Shown piece by piece: positions 57,079 through 64,000 of a stretch of DNA of 64,000 nt. Below the pieces are notes generated by a model that was not told where the DNA came from, made no database searches, and saw only the letters and a program-made list of their open reading frames with translations. The position numbers were made by a program, and so were the translations under genes. Origin of the DNA: Pseudomonas lundensis (GTDB taxonomy: Bacteria; Pseudomonadota; Gammaproteobacteria; Pseudomonadales; Pseudomonadaceae). Position 1 is the first letter of the stretch. Every line of letters begins with the position of its first letter. The stretch lies in contig NZ_JYKY01000001.1 in assembly GCF_001042985.1 (NCBI RefSeq), positions 310,001 to 374,000 of the forward strand, in the 5' to 3' direction.

Positions 57079-58596
57079 CTACGTGGCCTTGTCTTCACGC
57101 CCGCGCAGCACCTGATTGGGCATTGCCAGCGCCGCGCCGAGCCCCAGCAACGAAAACGCGGCGCTGATGCTCAGCAGGTGGCGGAAGGTGATTTGCAGCT
57201 CGGCCCGCAGGTTATCCAGTGCCGGGCCTTGCACCGCGTTCAGGCCATCGAGCAGCACATTCCCCGTACTGCCTTCACCCAGCAACGGGCGGCCCATGAC
57301 CGGGGTGCTCAGCGAGTCGTGCAGTAACGCCAACAGCAGCGCCGACATCAAGGCCACGCCCACGGCGCCCCCCAGCGAACGAAACAGGTTGGTGGTGCTG
57401 GTGGCCACGCCGATATCGCGTTGCGCCACCGAATTTTGCGCGCCCACCAATGACGTGGGAAATTGCATGCCCGAAGCGATTCCGCTCAACAGCATGAACA
57501 CCCCGCTCAAGAGTTCCGCGCCCGGCGGGCTGTAGGCCATGCCCAAAATGGCGAACGGCATCAGCGCGGCGCCGCCCAGAATCATCGGCTTGTAATACCC
57601 GGTCACCGACGTCATGCGCCCGGCCACATACGCGCCGATGGGCAAGCCCATTGCCAGCGGCAACAAGTGCAGGGCCGCGCTGTCTGCCCCGGCACCGGTG
57701 ATGCTTTGGTAACGCAATGGCATCAACACCACCAGCGAGATGGCCTGAAAGCTGGTGAAAAATACCGTGCACCAGCACAACACGGCATTGCGATTGGCAA
57801 ACAAGTGCATCGGCAGCAGTGGCTCGCGCGCCCGATGCTCGTGCCACACAAACAGCAGCAGGGCGAACACTGCCGCGCCCAGCAGCATCAGCACCTGATC
57901 GCTGCGCCAGCTGTGGCCCTGACCGATAAAGGTGATGCCCAGCAGCAGCGAGGTCAGGCCGACGATCATCAAGACCGTGCCCAGGTAATCAATGATCGGC
58001 GTGCACTGCGCAATCGGCAGGCCCACCAGCGTGCGACTGGCAATCCACCATGACACCAGCCCCAGCGGCAGGTTGATCCAAAACACCCAGCGCCACGACA
58101 GGTATTGCGTCATGAAACCGCCCAACACGGGCCCGGCGACACTGGCCAACGCGTACATGCCGCTGAAGTAGCCCTGATAACGGCCGCGTTCGCGTGGTGG
58201 CACGATGTCGCCGATGATCGCCTGACTCACCGAGATCATGCCGCCAGCGCCAATGCCCTGAATGATCCGCGCCAGCACCAGTTGCTCCATGTTTTGCGCC
58301 ACCCCGCAAAACAACGACGCCAGGGTGAACAGGCCCATGCCAAACAGCATCAAGCGGCGCCTGCCGTACAAATCACCGAGCTTGCCGTAAATCGGCACGG
58401 CCACGGTCATGGCCACCATGTAGCCGGAAATCACCCACGCCAGTTGGCTGACATCCTTGAACTGTGCCGAAATGGCAGGCATGGACACGGCAACGATGGT
58501 TTGATCCAGCGCACCCAGGAAAATGGCCAGCATCAAGGCCACGAGGATACTGCGAATGGCGGGTTTGGACGGGGCGGATTGATTCAGGCTGGTCAT
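57079..58596 (-). CDS. DHA2-type MFS drug efflux transporter
   Basis: The 505-residue protein has about fourteen membrane helices with the DHA2 motif at the first helix (FLGALDQTIVAVSMPAISAQF) and motif A (GKLGDLYGRRR). EmrB-type pumps export drugs and other hydrophobic compounds by proton antiport. No membrane-fusion protein gene is next to it. Its substrate is unknown. It converges on the coiled-coil gene. Confidence 0.88.
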   Translation of the reverse strand: MTSLNQSAPSKPAIRSILVALMLAIFLGALDQTIVAVSMPAISAQFKDVSQLAWVISGYMVAMTVAVPIYGKLGDLYGRRRLMLFGMGLFTLASLFCGVAQNMEQLVLARIIQGIGAGGMISVSQAIIGDIVPPRERGRYQGYFSGMYALASVAGPVLGGFMTQYLSWRWVFWINLPLGLVSWWIASRTLVGLPIAQCTPIIDYLGTVLMIVGLTSLLLGITFIGQGHSWRSDQVLMLLGAAVFALLLFVWHEHRAREPLLPMHLFANRNAVLCWCTVFFTSFQAISLVVLMPLRYQSITGAGADSAALHLLPLAMGLPIGAYVAGRMTSVTGYYKPMILGGAALMPFAILGMAYSPPGAELLSGVFMLLSGIASGMQFPTSLVGAQNSVAQRDIGVATSTTNLFRSLGGAVGVALMSALLLALLHDSLSTPVMGRPLLGEGSTGNVLLDGLNAVQGPALDNLRAELQITFRHLLSISAAFSLLGLGAALAMPNQVLRGREDKAT

Positions 58597-58731
58597 CAGT
58601 ACACCTGTAGGCGCAAAGGCACAGGCGCGGTGGCCTGTGGCGGAATGCCGCCCAGTGTACTGGATAGCTCGCTAACGAACAGGCGCAAAAAAAGGCGCAG
58701 TCGTCACTCCATCAACGGCTGCACCAATTGT

Positions 58732-58908
58732 TTATCTCAACGCGCTGAATGCGGCATTCAACGAATTGCAATGCTCGCCCTGGCAACTGGCGGTAAATCG
58801 AGGGGAGAGGCGCGTTTGCTCGGCGCGGTAACACGCGCTGGCAAACAGTACAGCGGCAGCAAACACAACAAACGCGGTCATGCATCTGGTTTTTGTTTTC
58901 GTGGTCAT
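58732..58908 (-). CDS. Small predicted lipoprotein
   Basis: The frame gives 58 residues, with AGGAG upstream of an ATG at 58908 (spacing about nine bases). It starts with a lipoprotein-type signal (TAFVVFAAAVLFASAC, lipobox ASAC) followed by a short mature region with two more cysteines (TASCQGEHC). No similarity is recognised. A hydrophobic stretch next to a Cys can occur by chance, so this is tentative. Confidence 0.4.
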   Translation of the reverse strand: MTTKTKTRCMTAFVVFAAAVLFASACYRAEQTRLSPRFTASCQGEHCNSLNAAFSALR

Positions 58909-59026
58909 GGCAGTCATCTCCTGATACCTAGACGTCACACTTTTGAGGCTAGTTCAGACCCTCGGACTTGCCACGCCAGTTGTACGACTGCTCCTGTAAG
59001 CCTTCATCCCTCAAATGGACTAGGCC

Positions 59027-59932
59027 TTACAAACCTTTGTCCCACGCAGGCTCCGGGGTGAAGCGTTGCGCCAGAAAGTCCAGCATGCTGCGCAACGCGG
59101 CGGGCATGTGTTTGCGCGAGGCGTAGACCGCATAAATATTCATGACCCGGGGTTCGGCGTCGGGCAACAAACGCACCAGGTCCCCGCGCTGCACATGCAC
59201 CCCGGCCTGGTAGCTGGGCAGGAGAGAAACCCCCGCGCCAGACAGCGTGGCGCTGAGCAGCGTGCTGGCTTCGTTGGCGCTGATATTGCCCTGCACCGGC
59301 ACCGACAGTTCTTCGCCCTCACAGGTGAAATGCCACAGGCTTTTGCCGAAATAGGAGTGGGTCAGGCAGTTGTGCTGGCTCAAGTCATCCACTTGTTGAG
59401 GGGCCGGGTGCTCGCGCAGATACGCGGGCGAGGCACACAGCACCGAGCGACAAACGGTCAGTTGGCGTGCAATCAGGCTGGGGTCAAGCTCCCGGCTGGT
59501 GCGAATAGCAAGGTCAATGCGTTCATCCACCAAATTCACCGTGCGGTCGAGCATTTGCAGGTCAATGGTCACGCCGGGGTTGAGGCGCACATAGTCGGTC
59601 ACGGCTGCTGCCAGTTGCGATTGCCCGAATGACGTACTGACGCTGATGCGCAGCAGGCCCCGTGGCGTATCCCCGGCCGAGCCCACGGCGGCCTGCATGT
59701 CCTCGGACAGCTCCAGCATCTGCCGACAACGCGGCAGCGTTTCATTGCCGGCGGCAGTCAGGCTCAGTTTGCGCGTGGTGCGATGCAGCAGCCGCGCGCC
59801 CACCCACGCTTCAAGCTCGGCCAGGTAGCGCGACACCACCGGCCGCGACAGGTCCAGATGATCGGCCGCCGCTGACTGGCTGCCGAGATCGACGACGGTG
59901 ACGAATACCCGCATTGCATTAAGACGGTCCAT
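59027..59932 (-). CDS. LysR-type transcriptional regulator
   Basis: The 301-residue protein has a typical HTH (MDRLNAMRVFVTVVDLGSQ, then DHLDLSRPVVSRYLAELE) and co-inducer domain (GLLRISVSTSFGQSQL). It is divergent from the metallo-beta-lactamase-fold gene with 114 bases between, so it probably controls it and the following NAD(P)-binding gene. The effector is unknown. Confidence 0.88.
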   Translation of the reverse strand: MDRLNAMRVFVTVVDLGSQSAAADHLDLSRPVVSRYLAELEAWVGARLLHRTTRKLSLTAAGNETLPRCRQMLELSEDMQAAVGSAGDTPRGLLRISVSTSFGQSQLAAAVTDYVRLNPGVTIDLQMLDRTVNLVDERIDLAIRTSRELDPSLIARQLTVCRSVLCASPAYLREHPAPQQVDDLSQHNCLTHSYFGKSLWHFTCEGEELSVPVQGNISANEASTLLSATLSGAGVSLLPSYQAGVHVQRGDLVRLLPDAEPRVMNIYAVYASRKHMPAALRSMLDFLAQRFTPEPAWDKGL

Positions 59933-60046
59933 GATCTGCCCGATTTCTGAAACAAACTATGTCGCAGCATCGCATTTTTTAACGCTGATCGGGCTACTAA
60001 GCTGTGTTCATCGCCACTCACGGCCTTTTGATTCAGGACACCGCCC

Positions 60047-60931
60047 ATGACCGTATTTTCAACCTTGCGTCGTTTGTTCCTCGGTGCCGTTGCGCTGGGC
60101 TTTGCCGCACAGGCTGGCGCCGCGCCCGCGCCCCTCACGCTGGACGTGTACAACCCCGGCGCTGCGGCGATTTTCCCGGTGTCGTCGGTGCTGGTGAGCG
60201 GTGACAAGGACGCCATTCTGATCGATGCCCAATTTGGCAAAGCTCAGGCCCAACACGTCGTGGACAAGATCCGCGCCAGCGGTAAGCACCTGACCACCAT
60301 CTACATCAGCCACGGCGACCCGGATTACTACTTCGGCCTGCAAACCCTGACCGACGCGTTCCCCGACGCCCAGGTGCTGGCCTCCGCGCCGACGGTTGAG
60401 CACATCACTAAGACCAAGGACGCCAAGCTGGCATTCTGGGGCCCGCAAATGGGCGTGGATGTTCCGAGCACACTGATTGTGCCGGACGTGCTCAAAGGCA
60501 ACAGCTTGCAACTCGAAGGCCGCGATCTGGAAGTGATCGGGCTCAACGGCAAACAGCCGGACCGCAGTTTTGTGTGGATTCCTTCGCTCAAAGCCGTGGT
60601 GGGCGGGGTGGTCGTGGCCGATAACATTCACGTGTGGATGGCCGACACGCAAACGCCTCAGTCACACAAGCAATGGTTGTCTACGCTCAAGCGCATCGAC
60701 AGCCTGCAACCCGAAGTGGTGGTGCCCGGGCATTACGTGGGTGAGAACGACCGCTCAGTCAGCGCGGTGCACTTTACCCGCGATTACATCAAGGCGTTCG
60801 ATGAAGAAACCCTCAAGGCCAAGGATTCGTCCGAGCTGATTGCCGCGATGAAAAAACGCTACCCGGATCTGGGCGAAGCCTCTTCGCTGGAACTGAGCGC
60901 CAAAGTGGCCAAAGGCGAAATGAAGTGGTGA
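60047..60931 (+). CDS. Exported metallo-beta-lactamase-fold protein with altered metal motif
   Basis: The 294-residue protein has a signal peptide (LFLGAVALGFAAQAGA, cleavage after AGA) and a metallo-beta-lactamase fold (LVSGDKDAILIDAQFGK; VVPGHYVGE). The usual HxHxDH reads HGDPDY (89-94): the second His is Asp and the last is Tyr. Some subfamilies of the fold bind a single metal or none, so hydrolase activity is uncertain. It is divergent from a LysR gene and followed by an NAD(P)-binding gene. Confidence 0.82.
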   Translation: MTVFSTLRRLFLGAVALGFAAQAGAAPAPLTLDVYNPGAAAIFPVSSVLVSGDKDAILIDAQFGKAQAQHVVDKIRASGKHLTTIYISHGDPDYYFGLQTLTDAFPDAQVLASAPTVEHITKTKDAKLAFWGPQMGVDVPSTLIVPDVLKGNSLQLEGRDLEVIGLNGKQPDRSFVWIPSLKAVVGGVVVADNIHVWMADTQTPQSHKQWLSTLKRIDSLQPEVVVPGHYVGENDRSVSAVHFTRDYIKAFDEETLKAKDSSELIAAMKKRYPDLGEASSLELSAKVAKGEMKW

Positions 60932-60974
60932 TTCAAGCGTTTAGTGAAAACTGTCCATTCAACAGGAGACCCTC

Positions 60975-61589
60975 ATGAGCACGATTGCAATTATCGGTGC
61001 CACCGGACGTGCAGGCAGCCAACTGCTGGAAGAAGCCCTGCGCCGCGGTCATAGCGTGATCGCCATTGCGCGTCACGCCTCAAAAATCGGCCACCGTGAG
61101 CACGTGGTCACCAAGGACGTGGACGTCCACGATGCCCAGGCACTGCAAGAGGCCGTGGCAGGCAGCGACGTGGTGTTGAGTGCCGCGCATTTCTCGACGT
61201 TGCCCGTGGAAGCCATTATCGAACCGGTGAAAAAAGCAGGAGTGAAACGCTTGCTGTTTGTCGGCGGCGCCGGTTCGTTGTTGCTGCCCGATGGCACCAA
61301 AGTCATCGACAGCGAGGGTTTCCCGGAGGAGTACAAGCCAGAAGCTACAGCGGGAGGGCGGTACCTGGAGACATTGCGCAAAGAACAGGACCTGGACTGG
61401 ACCTTCCTGTCGCCATCGGCCGAATTTGTCGAAGGCGAGCGCACCGGTAAGTTCCGTCTGGGCAAGGACCACCTGCTGTTTGGCGCCGACGGCAAAAGCT
61501 GGATCACCTTCGCTGACTTCGCCATCGCTCTGCTGGATGAAGTCGAGCACCCGGCGCATTCACGCCAGCGCTTTACCGTCGGCTACTGA
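60975..61589 (+). CDS. NAD(P)H-binding atypical SDR protein
   Basis: The 204-residue protein starts with the nucleotide-binding motif MSTIAIIGATGRAGSQLLEEALRRGH and continues like the YwnB/NmrA atypical SDR family (SDVVLSAAHFSTLP; RLLFVGGAGSLLLPDG). A catalytic Tyr-Lys pair is not obvious. It has an AGGAG before its ATG, 43 bases after the metallo-beta-lactamase-fold gene, and is probably cotranscribed. Confidence 0.85.
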   Translation: MSTIAIIGATGRAGSQLLEEALRRGHSVIAIARHASKIGHREHVVTKDVDVHDAQALQEAVAGSDVVLSAAHFSTLPVEAIIEPVKKAGVKRLLFVGGAGSLLLPDGTKVIDSEGFPEEYKPEATAGGRYLETLRKEQDLDWTFLSPSAEFVEGERTGKFRLGKDHLLFGADGKSWITFADFAIALLDEVEHPAHSRQRFTVGY

Positions 61590-61604
61590 TCCTGAACCCT
61601 GACC

Positions 61605-61632
61605 AGGCCCCGGCGCAGCAGTCGCCGGGCCT
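61605..61632. terminator. Hairpin between the NAD(P)-binding gene and the AraC gene
   Basis: AGGCCCCGGCG, CAGCA, GTCGCCGGGCCT, a strong stem with little T tract. It touches the last base of the AraC gene. Confidence 0.6.
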
Positions 61633-62560
61633 ATAAACCCATCCGCAGGCGCGCCAGGTCCCGCACCGGAGGCGCGCCAAACTGGCGGCTGTACTCACGG
61701 CTGAACTGCGACGGGCTTTCGTACCCCACCCGATACCCTGCCGCCGACGCATCTAGCCCTTCGCTGAGCATCAGGCGCCGCGCCTCGTTGAGGCGCAGTT
61801 GTTTCTGGTATTGCAGCGGGCTCATGGCGGTCATGGCCTTGAAACGATGGTGCAGGGTCGACACGCTCAGGTTGGCTTCGCGGGCCAAGTCATCAATGCG
61901 CAACGGTTGTTGGAAATGGCCGTTGAGCCACGAGATCGCACGACTCACACGGTGGGTTTGACTGTTCTCGGTCGCGATTTCATACAGCCGGTAGCCCAAG
62001 GGGCTGCGCAGCAAGCGGTACAAAATCTCGCGTCGAATCAGTGGGGCGAGCATGGCGATGTCCCGTGGCGTGTCCAACAGGCGGGTCAGGCGCAGAAGGG
62101 CATCGAGCATGACCTGATCGATGGGTTCGACATACACCCCGCGCCCCGCAGGCCGCGACGGTACGCCAATCGGCCCGGCCTCGCTGATCAGGGTGGTGAT
62201 GTCCATCGGATCAATATCCAGGCGCAACGCCAGTACCGGGTGTTGCGGGGAGATTTCCACCACCCGGCCACTGATCGGCATCGACACCGACACCACCAGA
62301 TAATTAAGCGGATCGTAGGCGAAGTACTCATCGGCCAGGCGCACTTCCTTACGGCCCTGGGCGAGGATGCACAGCGCCGGTTGCGGCAAGCTGGGGGAAA
62401 AGTCGCTGGATTGGCTGTAACGCGACATGAACAGCGCGTCGACCCCGGTGGCGCAGGTGCCGTCTTCGTGGGTGTGGCGATAAATGAGGTCGGCCAGTTC
62501 GATGCGTTTTTCTTCCAGCGCGGCATCAAGCTCGGTCATGGGCGGTTGTAGCGTTGACAT
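61631..62560 (-). CDS. AraC-family transcriptional regulator
   Basis: The 309-residue protein has an AraC-type N-terminal domain (DFSPSLPQPALCILAQGRKEVRLADEYFAYDP) and a C-terminal pair of HTHs (IDDLAREANLSVSTLHHRFKAMTAMSPLQYQKQLRLNEARRLM). It converges on the NAD(P)-binding gene, with its own promoter to the right. The ligand and targets are unknown; the neighbouring genes are candidates. Confidence 0.87.
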   Translation of the reverse strand: MSTLQPPMTELDAALEEKRIELADLIYRHTHEDGTCATGVDALFMSRYSQSSDFSPSLPQPALCILAQGRKEVRLADEYFAYDPLNYLVVSVSMPISGRVVEISPQHPVLALRLDIDPMDITTLISEAGPIGVPSRPAGRGVYVEPIDQVMLDALLRLTRLLDTPRDIAMLAPLIRREILYRLLRSPLGYRLYEIATENSQTHRVSRAISWLNGHFQQPLRIDDLAREANLSVSTLHHRFKAMTAMSPLQYQKQLRLNEARRLMLSEGLDASAAGYRVGYESPSQFSREYSRQFGAPPVRDLARLRMGL

Positions 62561-62880
62561 GGGAGGCGCGTCCTCATGGGTGCGACGAAGTCTTCATAGC
62601 TTAGGTTTGTGCAAGCCCGAGGGGTAGCCGATTTCTGCCGCAGCCTTGCCTGATCCTGTCAGGGTGCCTGCGTGAAACGTTCAACTTCGCGTCTTACCGG
62701 CGCCTGCTTGCTTGAAATCGCGCTTTTGGGGACCGTGGGGCGGCTGGTGGCGTGGTGGGTTGTTGCGAGACGGTATGCAGGATTGTGCAAGGGAAGGGCA
62801 GGAATCGACTAACGGCTGTGCGCGGCTGCGCCTTACGCTTTGAACCTCCCCTCACGCCCCCAAGATTTGTGGAGGTCTTC
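62561..62880. other. Intergenic region between the AraC gene and the small monooxygenase gene
   Basis: These 320 bases hold the promoters of the divergent AraC and monooxygenase genes. I saw no open frame of gene quality and no clear repeat. The GGAGGT Shine-Dalgarno sequence of the monooxygenase ends four bases before its ATG. Confidence 0.45.
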
Positions 62881-63210
62881 ATGCCCCAGTCCACTGTTGC
62901 CATTCATACGACCCGGGTGCTTGCCCGCGCCGGCTGTTCGGGCCAGGTCGAGGCCTGCCTGAGCCCACTGATTGAACCGACGTTACAGATGCAAGGCTGC
63001 CTGCACTTCGTGTTGCAGCAATCGCGCAATGAGCCACTGCTGTGGCATGTCGTGGGGTATTGGCAGGATCAGGCGTCGATGCTGGCGTACTTTGAGTCCC
63101 CGCTGATGCAGGTCTACAGCGTGCTCATGCACAGCCACGTGGTCGATCATCTGGATTTTCAGAGCGACTGCGACGCGGCCGTTAGCGGCTTGCAGAAACG
63201 CGCCGGGTAA
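62881..63210 (+). CDS. Antibiotic biosynthesis monooxygenase (ABM) family protein
   Basis: The ATG at 62881 follows GGAGGT and gives 109 residues. It has the ABM fold pattern: AIHTTRVLARAGCSGQVEACL, then the WHVVGYWQDQASMLAYFES motif near residue 60. Members are small dimeric oxygenases or stress proteins. Its target is unknown. Confidence 0.82.
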   Translation: MPQSTVAIHTTRVLARAGCSGQVEACLSPLIEPTLQMQGCLHFVLQQSRNEPLLWHVVGYWQDQASMLAYFESPLMQVYSVLMHSHVVDHLDFQSDCDAAVSGLQKRAG

Positions 63211-63251
63211 GCGGGTAGAATGCCGCCTTTTCACAGGCCGGAATCAGAACC

Positions 63252-63485
63252 ATGGCGCGCAAAGAATTCGAGAAGTTTGAAGCGGTATCGGCAGTCGTCC
63301 CTGTAAAACCTGGGACTTACCACGCAGCGATTGCCGTCAAAGCGTTGTATGAAGGCGGAGCACCGCGTTTTCACACGATCTTGCCGGAGCAGACCTTTGC
63401 CACAGCGACAGCGGCCGATGCTGCTGCCGAGCAACAACTGGCCGCCCTGCAAGGCGTCAATGCAGACGCCGAGCTGGTCTGGTAA
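63252..63485 (+). CDS. Small conserved protein of unknown function
   Basis: The 77-residue frame has a plain ATG and no signal peptide. It contains a short helix-rich N-terminal part and an alanine-rich, acidic C-terminal part (ATATAADAAAEQQLAALQG). I do not recognise the family. Its stop codon at 63483-63485 abuts the flavin reductase gene on the other strand. Confidence 0.55.
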   Translation: MARKEFEKFEAVSAVVPVKPGTYHAAIAVKALYEGGAPRFHTILPEQTFATATAADAAAEQQLAALQGVNADAELVW

Positions 63486-64000
63486 TCAGGTTGGGCGGTG
63501 CATTTTGAACAGGGCTTCGGGCCCTAACTGGAAGTAATCCGCCGGGCCGCCACCGCGCAAAATCGGTTCGGCGGCCGCCGTGTCGTACACCCCGTCTTTA
63601 AGCAGGTGTTTGGCGATATGCACCGCCACCACCTCGCCGAGAATCAGCCAGCTCGGCACTAACTGCTGGTCGGCGCGTTGCAGTTGCACGATCTGCGTCA
63701 CTTTGCATTCAAACGACACTGGCGTCTGCGCCACGCGCGGCACACTCACCACCCTCGAAGGTGCGGTGGTCAGGCCTGCCAATTCAAACTCATTGACCTC
63801 GGGGCCGACCATGGCACAGCTCTGATTCATGGCTTCAGCCAGCGGGCGCGTGGCCAGGTTCCAGACGAATTCGCCGGTTTGCTCAATGTTGTTGAGGCTG
63901 TCTTTGCGCCCCACGCTGCAAAACCCAATGATCGGCGGAATGTAATTGAACGCATTGAAAAAGCTGTAAGGCGCCAGGTTGAGGCGGCCTTGGGCATCCT
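63486..64000 (-). CDS. Flavin reductase-like protein, N-terminal part outside the window
   Basis: The frame is open to the right edge of the window, so the N-terminus is missing; the visible 171 residues run from DAQGRLNLAPYSFFNAFNYIPPIIGFC to a C-terminal LGPEALFKMHRPT. Motifs ECKVTQIVQLQRADQQLVPSWLILGEVVAVHI and GPEVNEFELAGLTTAPS are typical of the flavin reductase family (FMN-binding split barrel). Its partner oxygenase, if any, would be outside. Confidence 0.85.
   Translation of the reverse strand, partial: DAQGRLNLAPYSFFNAFNYIPPIIGFCSVGRKDSLNNIEQTGEFVWNLATRPLAEAMNQSCAMVGPEVNEFELAGLTTAPSRVVSVPRVAQTPVSFECKVTQIVQLQRADQQLVPSWLILGEVVAVHIAKHLLKDGVYDTAAAEPILRGGGPADYFQLGPEALFKMHRPT

Overview
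The window is chromosomal DNA from a gamma-proteobacterium of the genus Pseudomonas, probably of the fluorescens lineage. The evidence is gene content and order: fdxA-mutS, cinA-recA-recX, erdR-dgkA, finR/fpr, mprF with its hydrolase, colR-colS-inaA, and bifA-sodB-argO-argP are blocks I know from Pseudomonas genomes. The species cannot be fixed from the sequence alone.

Layout. Bases 1-8500 hold the tail of a CoA-transferase gene, fdxA and mutS (minus), a phage-type S24 repressor and a holin left between mutS and cinA, then the SOS genes cinA-recA-recX and a LOG-family gene. Bases 8500-17200 carry housekeeping genes: a DTW-domain tRNA enzyme, erdR, dgkA, finR/fpr, trmO, a pseudouridine-synthase paralogue without its catalytic Asp, a GNAT enzyme and rimO. 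Bases 17400-26500 contain kup, the mprF operon, three initiator tRNA genes that each have a promoter and terminator, the SOS polymerase gene dinB and a lipoprotein gene. Bases 26500-36000 hold proS, an AmpG-like permease, an alkyltransferase-like protein, a DUF481 porin-like protein, an SDR/HugZ-like pair, fxsA and the heat-shock operon groES-groEL.

A complete group II intron (36392-38801) with a reverse transcriptase/HNH protein sits in the groESL 3' untranslated region. It lies between groEL and what looks like the original operon terminator. Its ends are supported by exon-binding pairings and domains V and VI. Just before it is a 170-base run of hairpins.

Bases 39000-45000 are an envelope block: an LTA-synthase-type sulfatase, colR-colS, a methyltransferase, an InaA-type kinase and a small exported protein. 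ColR-box-like sites precede both the sulfatase and the methyltransferase. Bases 45000-50150 hold a periplasmic iron-type cluster (DUF1513 protein, two imelysins, a di-haem protein). Then come bifA, sodB, argO/argP, an epimerase and a coiled-coil membrane protein. The right end (57000-64000) looks more accessory: a DHA2 efflux pump, a LysR regulator divergent from a metallo-beta-lactamase-fold protein and an NAD(P)-binding protein, an AraC regulator, a small monooxygenase and the end of a flavin reductase gene.

The best leads are the emptied tailocin locus whose holin still has a LexA box, the group II intron in the groESL 3' region with the hairpin cluster beside it, the ColR-type sites around colRS, and several family members with altered active sites. 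I found no CRISPR array, no insertion sequence with terminal repeats, and no clearly new defence or biosynthetic system.
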